DNA of 64,000 nucleotides from Klebsiella sp. RHBSTW-00484 (lineage in GTDB: Bacteria; Pseudomonadota; Gammaproteobacteria; Enterobacterales; Enterobacteriaceae): assembly GCF_013705725.1 (NCBI RefSeq), contig NZ_CP055481.1, forward strand, positions 3,658,001 to 3,722,000. Direction: 5' to 3'. A program made the translations under genes and the position numbers. A model generated the notes under the pieces. It was not told the origin of the DNA. It saw only the letters and a list, made by a program, of their open reading frames with translations, and made no database searches. Of this stretch, positions 32,669 through 40,256 are shown piece by piece (within the stretch, counting starts at the first letter, position 1; every line of letters starts with the position of its first letter).

Positions 32669-33625
32669 CTATTTTTCTTTTGTCCCCACCACGCAATGAA
32701 TGCCGCGCTGGTTAAAATATTCGGCTAGCATCTGGATATGCTTTTGAAATGACCTGCGATTAACCTTCACGTTTTTCATTTTATAAGGAAGGCCCAGCGC
32801 AGTATATTTCTCTTCACCAAGACGCATAAAGCTTAAGAGCTGTAATGTGCGGATTTTCCCACCGAGTTCATTAAGAATAAAATCGGCTGTGGCTTCTATA
32901 TTCGCCATATCATCATTCACATTTGGAATAACCGGAATACGCAAAATAATGTCACGTTTTTCTGCCGTCAACTTTATTAAATTCTTCAGAATTTTATCAT
33001 TAGATACTTTAGTATATTTTTTATGAATTCCAGGATCCATATGTTTAATATCTGAAATAATAAGGTCGGTGTACGGCAGAACATTCTGAACTTTTTTCCA
33101 TGGCACATATAACGATGACTCAAGACAAGTCTGAATTCCCTCATTCCTACATGCTTGAAACAGTTTAGCGACAAAATCACTTTGTAATAAGGGTTCGCCA
33201 CCAGAAACCGTCACCCCACCACCAGAGCGTTCATAATAGCCTTTATCTTTACGAATCTCTTCCATGCACTCTTCTACCGACATGGATTTTCCCCATAGCT
33301 TAATCGCATCAGAAGGACAGGCATTATGACAAGCCAGGCAATTTGTGCAGTCGCGGCGATCTATTGAAGTTAGTTTTCCACGAGTAAACTGTAGTACATT
33401 TTTCTGCGGGCAAATGTCTTCACAAGCAGCGCACTTTTTATAAGAAATGCATTTTGTTTTATAGACTCCCACCTGCGGGTAGGGCATAAAACTTTCAGGA
33501 TTGCTGCACCATTCACAACGTAACGGGCACCCTTTCAGGAATAACTCAGTGCGCAGACCTGGACCATCATGGATAGTGAAGCGCTGAATATTGAAAATAA
33601 TCCCTGGTGGTGGTGATTGATTCAT
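32669..33625 (-). CDS. hpfH: Glycyl radical enzyme activating enzyme (radical SAM)
   Basis: 318-residue activase that would install the glycyl radical on the adjacent enzyme. The radical SAM CxxxCxxC motif is in LKGCPLRCEWCSN near residue 30. Between it and the SAM domain proper lies an insert with two ferredoxin-type 4Fe-4S motifs (CAACEDICPQ and CTNCLACHNACP, residues about 63-105), typical of activases for GRE dehydratases and lyases. GGEPLLQ binds SAM. The start is preceded by GAGGAAG; the enzyme gene begins 37 bases downstream, so they form one operon. It is clearly more AT-rich than the surrounding core genes. Confidence 0.85.
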   Translation of the reverse strand: MNQSPPPGIIFNIQRFTIHDGPGLRTELFLKGCPLRCEWCSNPESFMPYPQVGVYKTKCISYKKCAACEDICPQKNVLQFTRGKLTSIDRRDCTNCLACHNACPSDAIKLWGKSMSVEECMEEIRKDKGYYERSGGGVTVSGGEPLLQSDFVAKLFQACRNEGIQTCLESSLYVPWKKVQNVLPYTDLIISDIKHMDPGIHKKYTKVSNDKILKNLIKLTAEKRDIILRIPVIPNVNDDMANIEATADFILNELGGKIRTLQLLSFMRLGEEKYTALGLPYKMKNVKVNRRSFQKHIQMLAEYFNQRGIHCVVGTKEK

Positions 33626-33637
33626 TCCGCACTTCCT

Positions 33638-33740
33638 CAGCGTTCATTTTAAATGAAAATGCACATAACATATCATTTACATGCATTAATATTTTTATTT
33701 TCAATACCCTATAAACTCAGGATATCTAAAATGAACGCTG
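33638..33740. repeat. 14-bp perfect inverted repeat upstream of hpfH
   Basis: CAGCGTTCATTTTA (33638-33651) is exactly repeated in inverse as TAAAATGAACGCTG (33727-33740), 75 bases apart, in the AT-rich gap before hpfH. It may be a paired regulator site or a long hairpin in the leader. Confidence 0.7.
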
Positions 33741-33769
33741 TAGAAAATCGCCCGGACTTACTATTTCAC

Positions 33770-33787
33770 ATAGGGAATCCTCCCTAT
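33770..33787 (-). promoter_or_regulatory. Candidate operator upstream of hpfHG
   Basis: ATAGGGA-ATCC-TCCCTAT is a perfect 7-bp dyad with a 4-base spacer, 145 bases upstream of hpfH. The same dyad, with similar flanks (CTATTT before, TTTTA after), recurs at 38112-38129 upstream of the importer gene. I infer binding by the LuxR-type regulator encoded next to it. Confidence 0.6.
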
Positions 33788-33805
33788 TTTAAATCTCCAG
33801 TTCGA

Positions 33806-34909
33806 CTATTTATCTTCAAACCATTTATATAATTGAAAACGACTATTAACACCGCATTTAATGTATATATTTTGTATATGTTTTTTTACAGTATGGTAAC
33901 TAATAACCAGTTCATCAGCAATTGCCTGATATGTTAACCCGTTATACATCAGCCCGGCAACTTTCTGCTCTGCCTGAGTTAGAGGTAATTTGACGCCAGA
34001 ATAATCGTTAACTTTACGGTCTTCTTTCAGAGAAATGGTGATCCAATGGTAGGTATCAATAATTCCGTTGGAATAGTTCTGATCATAAGTATAGATCTTA
34101 AAAATATAGTCTTTTATCACCCGCGTCTGGACACGATTTGTGGTTGCCCCCTCACCTTCGTTACCCAATAAAAATGGCAGCCAGTTACAAGGTTTAGTAC
34201 TGCTAATTTCTTCAGTAATTGATGGGCCAAGAATATCTTTCAAATACTCCTGTGCCATTTCATTCGAACTCATGATGTGCATAAAATCATCAGTGATTAA
34301 GTATGCTTTCTCACCGGAAGAGATGATCTCATTTTGAATGTTTGAGACAATTTTAGCCTGTTCGTGCTTCTTGAAGTTTTTGTATGAGTTGGCTACATAA
34401 ACATATATTTTATTTAACGTAGCTATTTCATTATCAGTGAAGTCGCCCTCTTGCTGATTTTTAAAAAAAGCCACCTGAATATAGGCATTGATACCAAATG
34501 CCATTGTCACGCCATAATGCTGCTGGAAATTTTCCTCGAGAAATCGCACGTAACCAGAGTGTTCATAATCGATCGTGTTAATAATATCGGTTGATTTATA
34601 TAGTCTAGGTGTGACATTAAAGTAAGTGAGTTGATCGGCCACCGCTTCCTGATGTATCACATGCCTGACAACATCATTCGCGATAAACTTACGGTATGGA
34701 TGCTCTTTACCATCAAGATGAATACCATCCCAGTTGACCCATGAAAGAAACTTCCCCTGGGTATCGAAATATGAAATTAAGATTTTTTTGAAACCAAAGT
34801 TTCGCTCGAGAGAATCCAATAAGACGCTACTAAAAAATTCCCGCGCAGATATTTGTCGTTCTGACATTTCCGAAAAAAAATTTAACTGACCAACACTTTC
34901 GTAGTTCAT
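33806..34909 (-). CDS. LuxR-type transcriptional regulator
   Basis: 367-residue regulator. The C-terminal about 60 residues form a LuxR/GerE helix-turn-helix (LTQAEQKVAGLMYNG then QAIADELVISYHTVKKHIQN). The large N-terminal part is not a recognised receiver domain; it has a GAF/PAS-like look, with the segment SSGEKAYLITDDFMHIMSSNEMAQEY around residues 193-218. It may sense the sulfonate or a metabolite. ATG 34909 was chosen because GGAGAG is correctly spaced to it; the GTG at 34915 abuts that site. It sits between the dehydrogenase gene and hpfHG on the same strand and is strongly AT-rich. Likely the local activator of both transcription units. Confidence 0.82.
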   Translation of the reverse strand: MNYESVGQLNFFSEMSERQISAREFFSSVLLDSLERNFGFKKILISYFDTQGKFLSWVNWDGIHLDGKEHPYRKFIANDVVRHVIHQEAVADQLTYFNVTPRLYKSTDIINTIDYEHSGYVRFLEENFQQHYGVTMAFGINAYIQVAFFKNQQEGDFTDNEIATLNKIYVYVANSYKNFKKHEQAKIVSNIQNEIISSGEKAYLITDDFMHIMSSNEMAQEYLKDILGPSITEEISSTKPCNWLPFLLGNEGEGATTNRVQTRVIKDYIFKIYTYDQNYSNGIIDTYHWITISLKEDRKVNDYSGVKLPLTQAEQKVAGLMYNGLTYQAIADELVISYHTVKKHIQNIYIKCGVNSRFQLYKWFEDK

Positions 34910-35011
34910 GGTCACTCTCCATTACTTTTATAAATCCGGGGGTCGATACTCTGACCTATTACATCCGTTTTTAACAAAATATGGTTTTTCTCGCAATTCA
35001 TTTCCATAAGA

Positions 35012-35053
35012 AAAAGCTGAACATTGAATTTAGATCACAATGGCTCAGCTTTT
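35012..35053 (-). terminator. Hairpin after the alcohol dehydrogenase gene
   Basis: On the minus strand AAAAGCTGA pairs with TCAGCTTTT, with an inner CATTG/CAATG pair, followed by TTCTTATGG. It lies about 55 bases after the dehydrogenase stop and would separate it from the regulator gene. Confidence 0.6.
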
Positions 35054-35105
35054 ATCACAACCTGGAGAATTTAATTTAAAAAATCATTAAAGTTTTAGAA
35101 CCCTG

Positions 35106-36257
35106 TCATAACGCCTTTTCGTAAAGTGCAATAATATCCTTTAATGTCGACTGCCGTGGATTCACCAGAATATTACCGCTTTTCATAGCATCTTTTGCCA
35201 TGTCAGGGATCATCTCAGCCTTAACACCAACAGCAGACAGTGAGTCAGGGATTCCACAATCGACATTAAGTTTTTTGATTTCCTCAACAAGCATCTGCGG
35301 CTTAAACCCATTTAATACGCCATTACCTTCACGGATATAATTATAAATCACCTCATAGCGTCCACAATCGGCAAGCGCATTATACTCAATCACTGTTGGC
35401 AGAAGGATTGCGTTCGCGACACCATGGGGCACATGGAAAAAAGCGCTTACCGGATGGCTCATCGCATGCACATTACCCAATCTGGCCCACGCGAAGGCGA
35501 TACCGGCAAAATTACTTCCCAGCATCATGTCACATGCTGCTGCCTCATCTTTTCTATTCGCAATAAACCGACGCAGGCTACCACCAATTAATTCCATCGC
35601 TTTTTCTGCCATGGCATCAGAAAACGGAGAGGCGCTGGTGGATAGATAGGCTTCTAAGGCATGAATCAGCGCATCAATACCGCATGCAGCAGCAATATGT
35701 GATGGTGCTGTCATTATCAATTCGGGGTCCAAAAGTGCATATTTGGGCAGAATCTCATAACTGATAACGGAGAGTTTATAGTTCCTGGCTTCATCCGTAA
35801 TGACTGACGAAGCCGTGACCTCACTCCCCGTTCCCGCCGTGGTCGGGATCGCGATCATCGGAACAATCGGTCCAGGTACTTTATTGCTCCCTTCGTAGTC
35901 AGTGATACTTCCACCGTAATTAACTAATACTCCCACTGCTTTCGCAACATCTATCGAACTGCCTCCGCCGAGCGCCACGATACTCGTTGCTCCACATTTC
36001 TTGTATACCGCAGTTGCTTCATTTACGACGTCTACAGTCGGATTCGGAATCACTCCCAACCAGGTGGTATGATGAATTCCCGCTGAAGCAATAATATCTT
36101 CTATCTTTTTTACTACCCCAAGACCTTCGAGACCGGGGTCGGAAATCAAGAGCACATTTTCAGAATGATTTTCCTTTAAGATTTGCGGCAGTTTATTTAG
36201 GCAGCCGATACCAAACTCAATGTTTTGCGGTATTTTAAAGTTAAAGCCTTTCATCAT
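35106..36257 (-). CDS. hpfD: Iron-type alcohol dehydrogenase, probable 3-sulfopropionaldehyde reductase
   Basis: 383-residue group III (Fe-ADH/DhaT-like) dehydrogenase. The NAD-binding GGGSSIDVAKAVG lies near residue 97. Metal ligands are in CGIDALIHALEAYLS (Asp and His near 195-200) and LGNVHAMSHPVSAFFHVPHG (His near 263 and 277). In the proposed pathway it reduces 3-sulfopropionaldehyde to 3-hydroxypropanesulfonate with NADH, regenerating NAD during fermentation. Family alternatives are 1,3-propanediol or lactaldehyde dehydrogenases. It follows the importer gene by 84 bases on the same strand, with GAAGGGAAG as ribosome site. Confidence 0.78.
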   Translation of the reverse strand: MMKGFNFKIPQNIEFGIGCLNKLPQILKENHSENVLLISDPGLEGLGVVKKIEDIIASAGIHHTTWLGVIPNPTVDVVNEATAVYKKCGATSIVALGGGSSIDVAKAVGVLVNYGGSITDYEGSNKVPGPIVPMIAIPTTAGTGSEVTASSVITDEARNYKLSVISYEILPKYALLDPELIMTAPSHIAAACGIDALIHALEAYLSTSASPFSDAMAEKAMELIGGSLRRFIANRKDEAAACDMMLGSNFAGIAFAWARLGNVHAMSHPVSAFFHVPHGVANAILLPTVIEYNALADCGRYEVIYNYIREGNGVLNGFKPQMLVEEIKKLNVDCGIPDSLSAVGVKAEMIPDMAKDAMKSGNILVNPRQSTLKDIIALYEKAL

Positions 36258-36341
36258 CTTCCCTTCTATTTTCAGTAATTAAAAGACATGAATACCTCTT
36301 CTTCCCCTGCCCTAAAAATTATAAATTTGGCCTGGGCGTAC

Positions 36342-37772
36342 TTATTTCATAAAATCTGAGAGTTGGCTGAACGTAGGCCAAAATTTCAAGCATGTATAAC
36401 CGACAATCACCACGAATATGATATGGATGAGAGCCATCAGGCTTCCTCCTTTGAACATAGCCCGGGCATCCAGACCATAGGCTACAGGGATTGCCCGAAC
36501 GCTGATGGGCAGCATAAATTCTGCGTTGAAGGCCATCACGGTAATAAACCAGTAGGGAATAGGATTCAAACCAAGCTTGGTGGTAAATCCAAGGACAATA
36601 GGCAGTACGACAGCGGCTGAGGCAGTTGAGTTTGTTGATTCAGAAATGATGCGGGCCAGAACCACAAATACAATAATGGTAAGCAGTCCACCATCGAGCG
36701 ATAGTTGTGAGATAAGACTGGCGATTCCAACGCTTGCACCAGAGTCATTCACCAATTTTCCTAACGCTAAACCACCGCCAAAGAGAATAAGCATTCCCCA
36801 CATAGTCTCTTGTTGCGCCATCTCCCAGGTCAGCATCGGTCCTTTTTTGACCGTAGTTATCACAAAGCACAGGCAACCAAGAATCAGATATAAATGAGCG
36901 GGAGACAGTGCCGGAAAAATAGGTGCATACAGGGGACGCGCAAAAGCGCCAATCAGGCCTAAAATGAACAGCGAAGCGCAGGCTTTCTCATCACGCGTCA
37001 TCGGACCCAGTTCGCGGTAATTCTTTTCAAAGTACTCGCGCGTTCCATTTAGCATTTTAATTTTCATCGGCATCAGCAGCATACAGGCAAGGCTGACAAT
37101 CGAAATAATGATGTAAAACGGTGCCATACGAATGAGCCAGTCAACGTACATAAACTCGTGACCAATACGCTCTTCAAGAATTGAGATAGCCGCAAGGTTC
37201 ATCGCCCCCCCCAGAGGACTCCCTACACCACCAATACCAACCCCCCAGCCAATCGCCAACAGGATTGGAACCGCTGGTTTACATGAAGGTATATCGTCAT
37301 AACCTGACGCTGCCAGCATGGCGATAGCAATAGGCGTAAACAATGCGCAAACCATCACATTCGGGAGAATGGTTGAAGCTACGATGCTGGCAAGCAACCA
37401 GACCGTAATCTGCGACTTCATTGATGGGCCGATAAGAGAAAGAACTTTTAAAGCAACCCGGCGATCTAAACCAATCGAAGCCCAGGGGATGCACAGCAGT
37501 CCCGAACCAAAAATAAGGATGATGCTATCGGACCAATACTGGGCTGTAATGCTCCCCATCGGCACAATATTAAAGAGCGCGTTGATAATAATTGGCAGGA
37601 GGCTGGTTACGGCAACGTGCACCGGGCGTGTAACCCACCAAAAGATCATCCACAGCAAGGTACCGACAGCCTGTGCGCCTGGGGTTGTCAGGCTATGTGA
37701 AAAAAGCAGGATAGCCACAATAAAAATGATAGGGCCGCTTAAGAGATATACCAAGCGTCGTGAGTTATTCAT
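36342..37772 (-). CDS. DASS-family sodium/anion symporter, probable sulfonate importer
   Basis: 476-residue transporter of the divalent anion:sodium symporter family with about eleven membrane segments. The SNT-type substrate/sodium motif is seen as SESTNSTASAAVVLPIV near residue 390. A first motif with VGGVGSPLGGAMN lies near 190. Family members carry dicarboxylates, sulfate or tartrate. As the first gene of the island it most likely brings in the anionic substrate (inferred DHPS). Its 5' region carries the second copy of the island's palindrome. Confidence 0.85.
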   Translation of the reverse strand: MNNSRRLVYLLSGPIIFIVAILLFSHSLTTPGAQAVGTLLWMIFWWVTRPVHVAVTSLLPIIINALFNIVPMGSITAQYWSDSIILIFGSGLLCIPWASIGLDRRVALKVLSLIGPSMKSQITVWLLASIVASTILPNVMVCALFTPIAIAMLAASGYDDIPSCKPAVPILLAIGWGVGIGGVGSPLGGAMNLAAISILEERIGHEFMYVDWLIRMAPFYIIISIVSLACMLLMPMKIKMLNGTREYFEKNYRELGPMTRDEKACASLFILGLIGAFARPLYAPIFPALSPAHLYLILGCLCFVITTVKKGPMLTWEMAQQETMWGMLILFGGGLALGKLVNDSGASVGIASLISQLSLDGGLLTIIVFVVLARIISESTNSTASAAVVLPIVLGFTTKLGLNPIPYWFITVMAFNAEFMLPISVRAIPVAYGLDARAMFKGGSLMALIHIIFVVIVGYTCLKFWPTFSQLSDFMK

Positions 37773-38353
37773 AGCATATCCCCAGCGTCAATTCTTTCAG
37801 TTGTAGGCCAATAGATGCACATGTGTTTAAAAAACGTAATTATATAGATACGAAAAATCGCAACCTCATATCAATAAAAGTAAATTTATTCTTTTCTACG
37901 AAGTGCATCACATTTAGCAAAAACGATTCAGTTATTTTTTTAAAAAAAAAGCCCAACCAATGTCACCACTGTATTTAAAATGTATCGACATTGTTGAGGA
38001 GTATATGACACACAGCTATATCGATTAACATAAAAAATTAATTAATCCTTATATATCAAAACCATACCAAACATTAATAATCAAAAAAAGCAGCTATCCT
38101 TACTATTTTCTATAGGGAGAACTCCCTATTTTATAAAGATCATGCGCTATGTCTCTTATTACTGAGTGAAATCCAAAATGAAGTAACGCCTTCTTTATCA
38201 GTAATACAAATAAATTGTGAGATATTTTGTTGTGTATTTTTTATATATAGAATAAATAATTGTTGCATGCATTGATTAAATGTCATGAGACAAGCTGCGA
38301 AAGGTCAGTTAATTCTCAGCAGTTAGCCCGATAAGCGTTTTACTGGTCAGTAG
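37773..38353. promoter_or_regulatory. Long AT-rich leader/promoter region of the importer operon
   Basis: Very AT-rich, non-coding. It contains the operator-like dyad at 38112-38129. A 7-codon ORF on the plus strand (38012-38035 area, after GAGGAG) is too short to support. The half-site AAATGTGA, read leftward near 37907-37918, resembles half a CRP site, but the partner half is poor. Confidence 0.5.
38112..38129 (-). promoter_or_regulatory. Candidate operator upstream of the DASS importer gene
   Basis: ATAGGGA-GAAC-TCCCTAT is the second copy of the dyad at 33770-33787, with the same spacing and similar flanking bases. It lies 340 bases upstream of the importer start. Confidence 0.6.
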
Positions 38354-38515
38354 CTATTTAATCCTGGACGCTCGCTGGCAGGTGAAGTGGCTTATGGAGA
38401 TTTGCGTACCGTCGATTTTCTCAGCAGCTTAAAAAGGGTCAACGACGCCTTCGCCAAAGTCCATAATGTATGGGCATCGCAAAATGCACTGGGCAAACTG
38501 GAAACGAAGACGTGA
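38354..38515 (+). pseudogene. Possible 3' remnant of an unknown gene
   Basis: A 53-codon open stretch without a usable start reads LFNPGRSLAGEVAYGDLR and continues to a TGA at 38513. Its codon use is like that of core genes and unlike the AT-rich DNA just before it. A terminator-like hairpin overlaps the stop, as after a real gene. An in-frame TAG precedes it. I cannot identify the family; it could be the tail of a gene lost when the island inserted. Confidence 0.3.
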
Positions 38516-38537
38516 CCAGAACTTGGCCACGTTTTTT
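38511..38537 (+). terminator. Terminator-like hairpin after the possible remnant
   Basis: CGTGACCA and TGGCCACG pair with one mismatch around GAACT and are followed by TTTTTT. Confidence 0.6.
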
Positions 38538-38578
38538 ATGAAGTGCAACAGGACGAAGTTTTCCCATAGCTTAATAAG

Positions 38579-38597
38579 TGGCTCAAACACTGAGCCA
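38579..38597 (-). terminator. Hairpin after rluC
   Basis: TGGCTCA and TGAGCCA form a 7-bp stem 9 bases beyond the rluC stop on the minus strand; the T-run is weak. Confidence 0.5.
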
Positions 38598-38605
38598 GAT
38601 ACGAA

Positions 38606-39559
38606 TTACTTTGCGTTACGCAAAACCTGTAGGCAGCGCTTAAGCTGATTATCTAAAGGCGCTTCGACACGCATAACTTCCCCGGTTCCCGGATGCGTAA
38701 ATTTCAGCGATGCGGCATGCAGGAACAGACGGTTAAGGCCGGTTCCTGCCAGTTGCTTGTCGAATTCACGGTCGCCGTAACGATCGTCAAAAGCTATCGG
38801 ATGACCGGCATATTGTGTATGCACACGAATCTGATGGGTACGACCGGTTACCGGACTACAGCGCACTAGCGTCGCATGGGTATAACGTTCTTCCACCTTA
38901 AAACGGGTCTCTGAAGGTTTGCCCTCCTGATTGACCCGAACAATACGCTCGCCACTTTGCAGGATATTTTTCAGCAGAGGAGCCTGCACCACTTTAGTAT
39001 GCGACTGCCACTGTCCGCGCACCAGGGCCAGATAATCTTTCTGCATTCCTTTATCGCGCAGTTGCTCATGCAGCGAACGCAGCGCTGAACGCTTTTTCGC
39101 AACCAGCAAAACGCCTGACGTATCTCGATCGAGACGATGAACCAGTTCCAGGAAGCGAGCCTCCGGGCGCAACGCACGCAGACCTTCGATCACGCCAAAG
39201 CTCAGACCGCTACCGCCATGCACCGCTGTACCTGAAGGCTTATTGAGCACCAGAATGTGATCGTCTTCATAGAGAATGACGTCCGCCAGCGCGGCCACTT
39301 TTTGCAGATGCGGAGATACTGCTTCTTCTTCCCTTTCCGCCACCCGCACCGGCGGGATACGTACTTCGTCACCGGCTTCCAGTTTGTATTCCGGCTTAAC
39401 ACGTTTTTTGTTCACCCGCACCTCGCCTTTACGCAAGATGCGATAAATCATGCTCTTCGGTACGCCTTTGAGTTGCGTACGCAAAAAGTTGTCGATACGT
39501 TGCCCTGCGTCATCATCCGCAATGGCAACCATTTTTACGCTTGGGGTCTCAGTTTTCAT
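38606..39559 (-). CDS. rluC: 23S rRNA pseudouridine(955/2504/2580) synthase
   Basis: 317-residue RluA-family synthase. An N-terminal S4 RNA-binding domain (IDNFLRTQLKGVPKSMIYRILRKGEVRVN) is followed by the catalytic domain, whose aspartate is in VHRLDRDTSGVLLVA (near residue 144). It modifies three uridines near the peptidyl transferase centre. ATG 39559 gives the E. coli start (MKTETPSVKMV); the ATG at 39643 would add 28 unrelated residues. Confidence 0.96.
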   Translation of the reverse strand: MKTETPSVKMVAIADDDAGQRIDNFLRTQLKGVPKSMIYRILRKGEVRVNKKRVKPEYKLEAGDEVRIPPVRVAEREEEAVSPHLQKVAALADVILYEDDHILVLNKPSGTAVHGGSGLSFGVIEGLRALRPEARFLELVHRLDRDTSGVLLVAKKRSALRSLHEQLRDKGMQKDYLALVRGQWQSHTKVVQAPLLKNILQSGERIVRVNQEGKPSETRFKVEERYTHATLVRCSPVTGRTHQIRVHTQYAGHPIAFDDRYGDREFDKQLAGTGLNRLFLHAASLKFTHPGTGEVMRVEAPLDNQLKRCLQVLRNAK

Positions 39560-40256
39560 GGTGCGCGATTCTAAATAGCCCGACGCATTAGCGCCACTCA
39601 TTTTTATATGCTTATATTTATCATTATCTGGATTGCATCGCATGCTTCATCGTCGTTTTGTTTGTTATTAGAACAATCTGTATACGCTGGTGAAGAAACT
39701 GTGAGTAACCGGATGATAAAAGGTAAAAGTCAACTTGCTATAACAAGCTTAGCAATGGAATAATGATGCAGTTTTCCGTGCTGAATCTTGTTAGAACAAG
39801 AAATTAGCGGAATGACCAATTTTGTCTGACCGATCATCCACGCAGCAATGGCGTAAGACGTATTGATCTTTCAGACAGTTAGCGGGCTGCGGGTTGCAGT
39901 CCTTACCGGTACAGGCTCTATGGATTTTACGTCGCAGGAAGGCGTCAACTCCGGGATTCCCGGGAGCTCATCTGAGTCAAATGATTGAGATGAGCAGGTT
40001 AAGCCAACACGCCTGCAACGTGAAAAACGATGGGTATAAATGGAATCTTCTCTGGTGATACATCCCAGGCAGTTCCCCTGATAATTGCACTGTGTTTCCG
40101 TTTGAAATACAGGCGACCGACACTCTGCGCCTCTTAAGCGCGCGACAACCGTGAGGTTGGCGACGTGAACCAGACTCGAGGCCATCGGTTTCCCCCGGTA
40201 AGGCGTTACTCTGCCCGTAGCTTAGTCGTCAATGTAAGAATAATGAGTAAGTTACG
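39560..40256 (+). promoter_or_regulatory. rne promoter and long autoregulatory leader
   Basis: 697 non-coding bases between rluC and rne. In E. coli rne has a 361-base leader whose hairpins sense RNase E and control its own mRNA decay. Segments resembling that leader are recognisable here: about 39880-39910 (GCGGGCTGCGGGTTGCAG) and about 40140-40256 (CGTGAGGTTGGCGACG, GAGGCCATCGGTTT, AGCTTAGTCGTCAATG). Between them lies an ERIC-like repeat at 39912-40038. Confidence 0.7.
39912..40038. repeat. Diverged ERIC-like element inside the rne leader
   Basis: It aligns over 127 bases with the clear ERIC copy at 29871-29997. GCAGGAAGGCG lies at the same offset, then GATTCCCGGGAGCTCA (ERIC AATCCCCAGGAGCTTA), and the right end is GCCAACACGCCTGCAACGTG...GATGGGTATA. 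Length and end spacing fit an ERIC element; the middle has diverged. Confidence 0.7.

Noticed and set aside
30151..36257. Glycerol to 1,3-propanediol operon (GRE dehydratase, activase, DhaT-like dehydrogenase)
   Set aside because: The gene trio would fit, but the two anion transporters (DASS and TauE/SafE) do not suit a neutral diol substrate. Kept only as an alternative.
37907..37930. CRP site upstream of the importer
   Set aside because: Only one half (AAATGTGA) matches; the partner half-site is poor.
38012..38035. Seven-codon ORF after GAGGAG in the importer upstream region
   Set aside because: Too short, on the strand opposite to the importer operon, and without other support.
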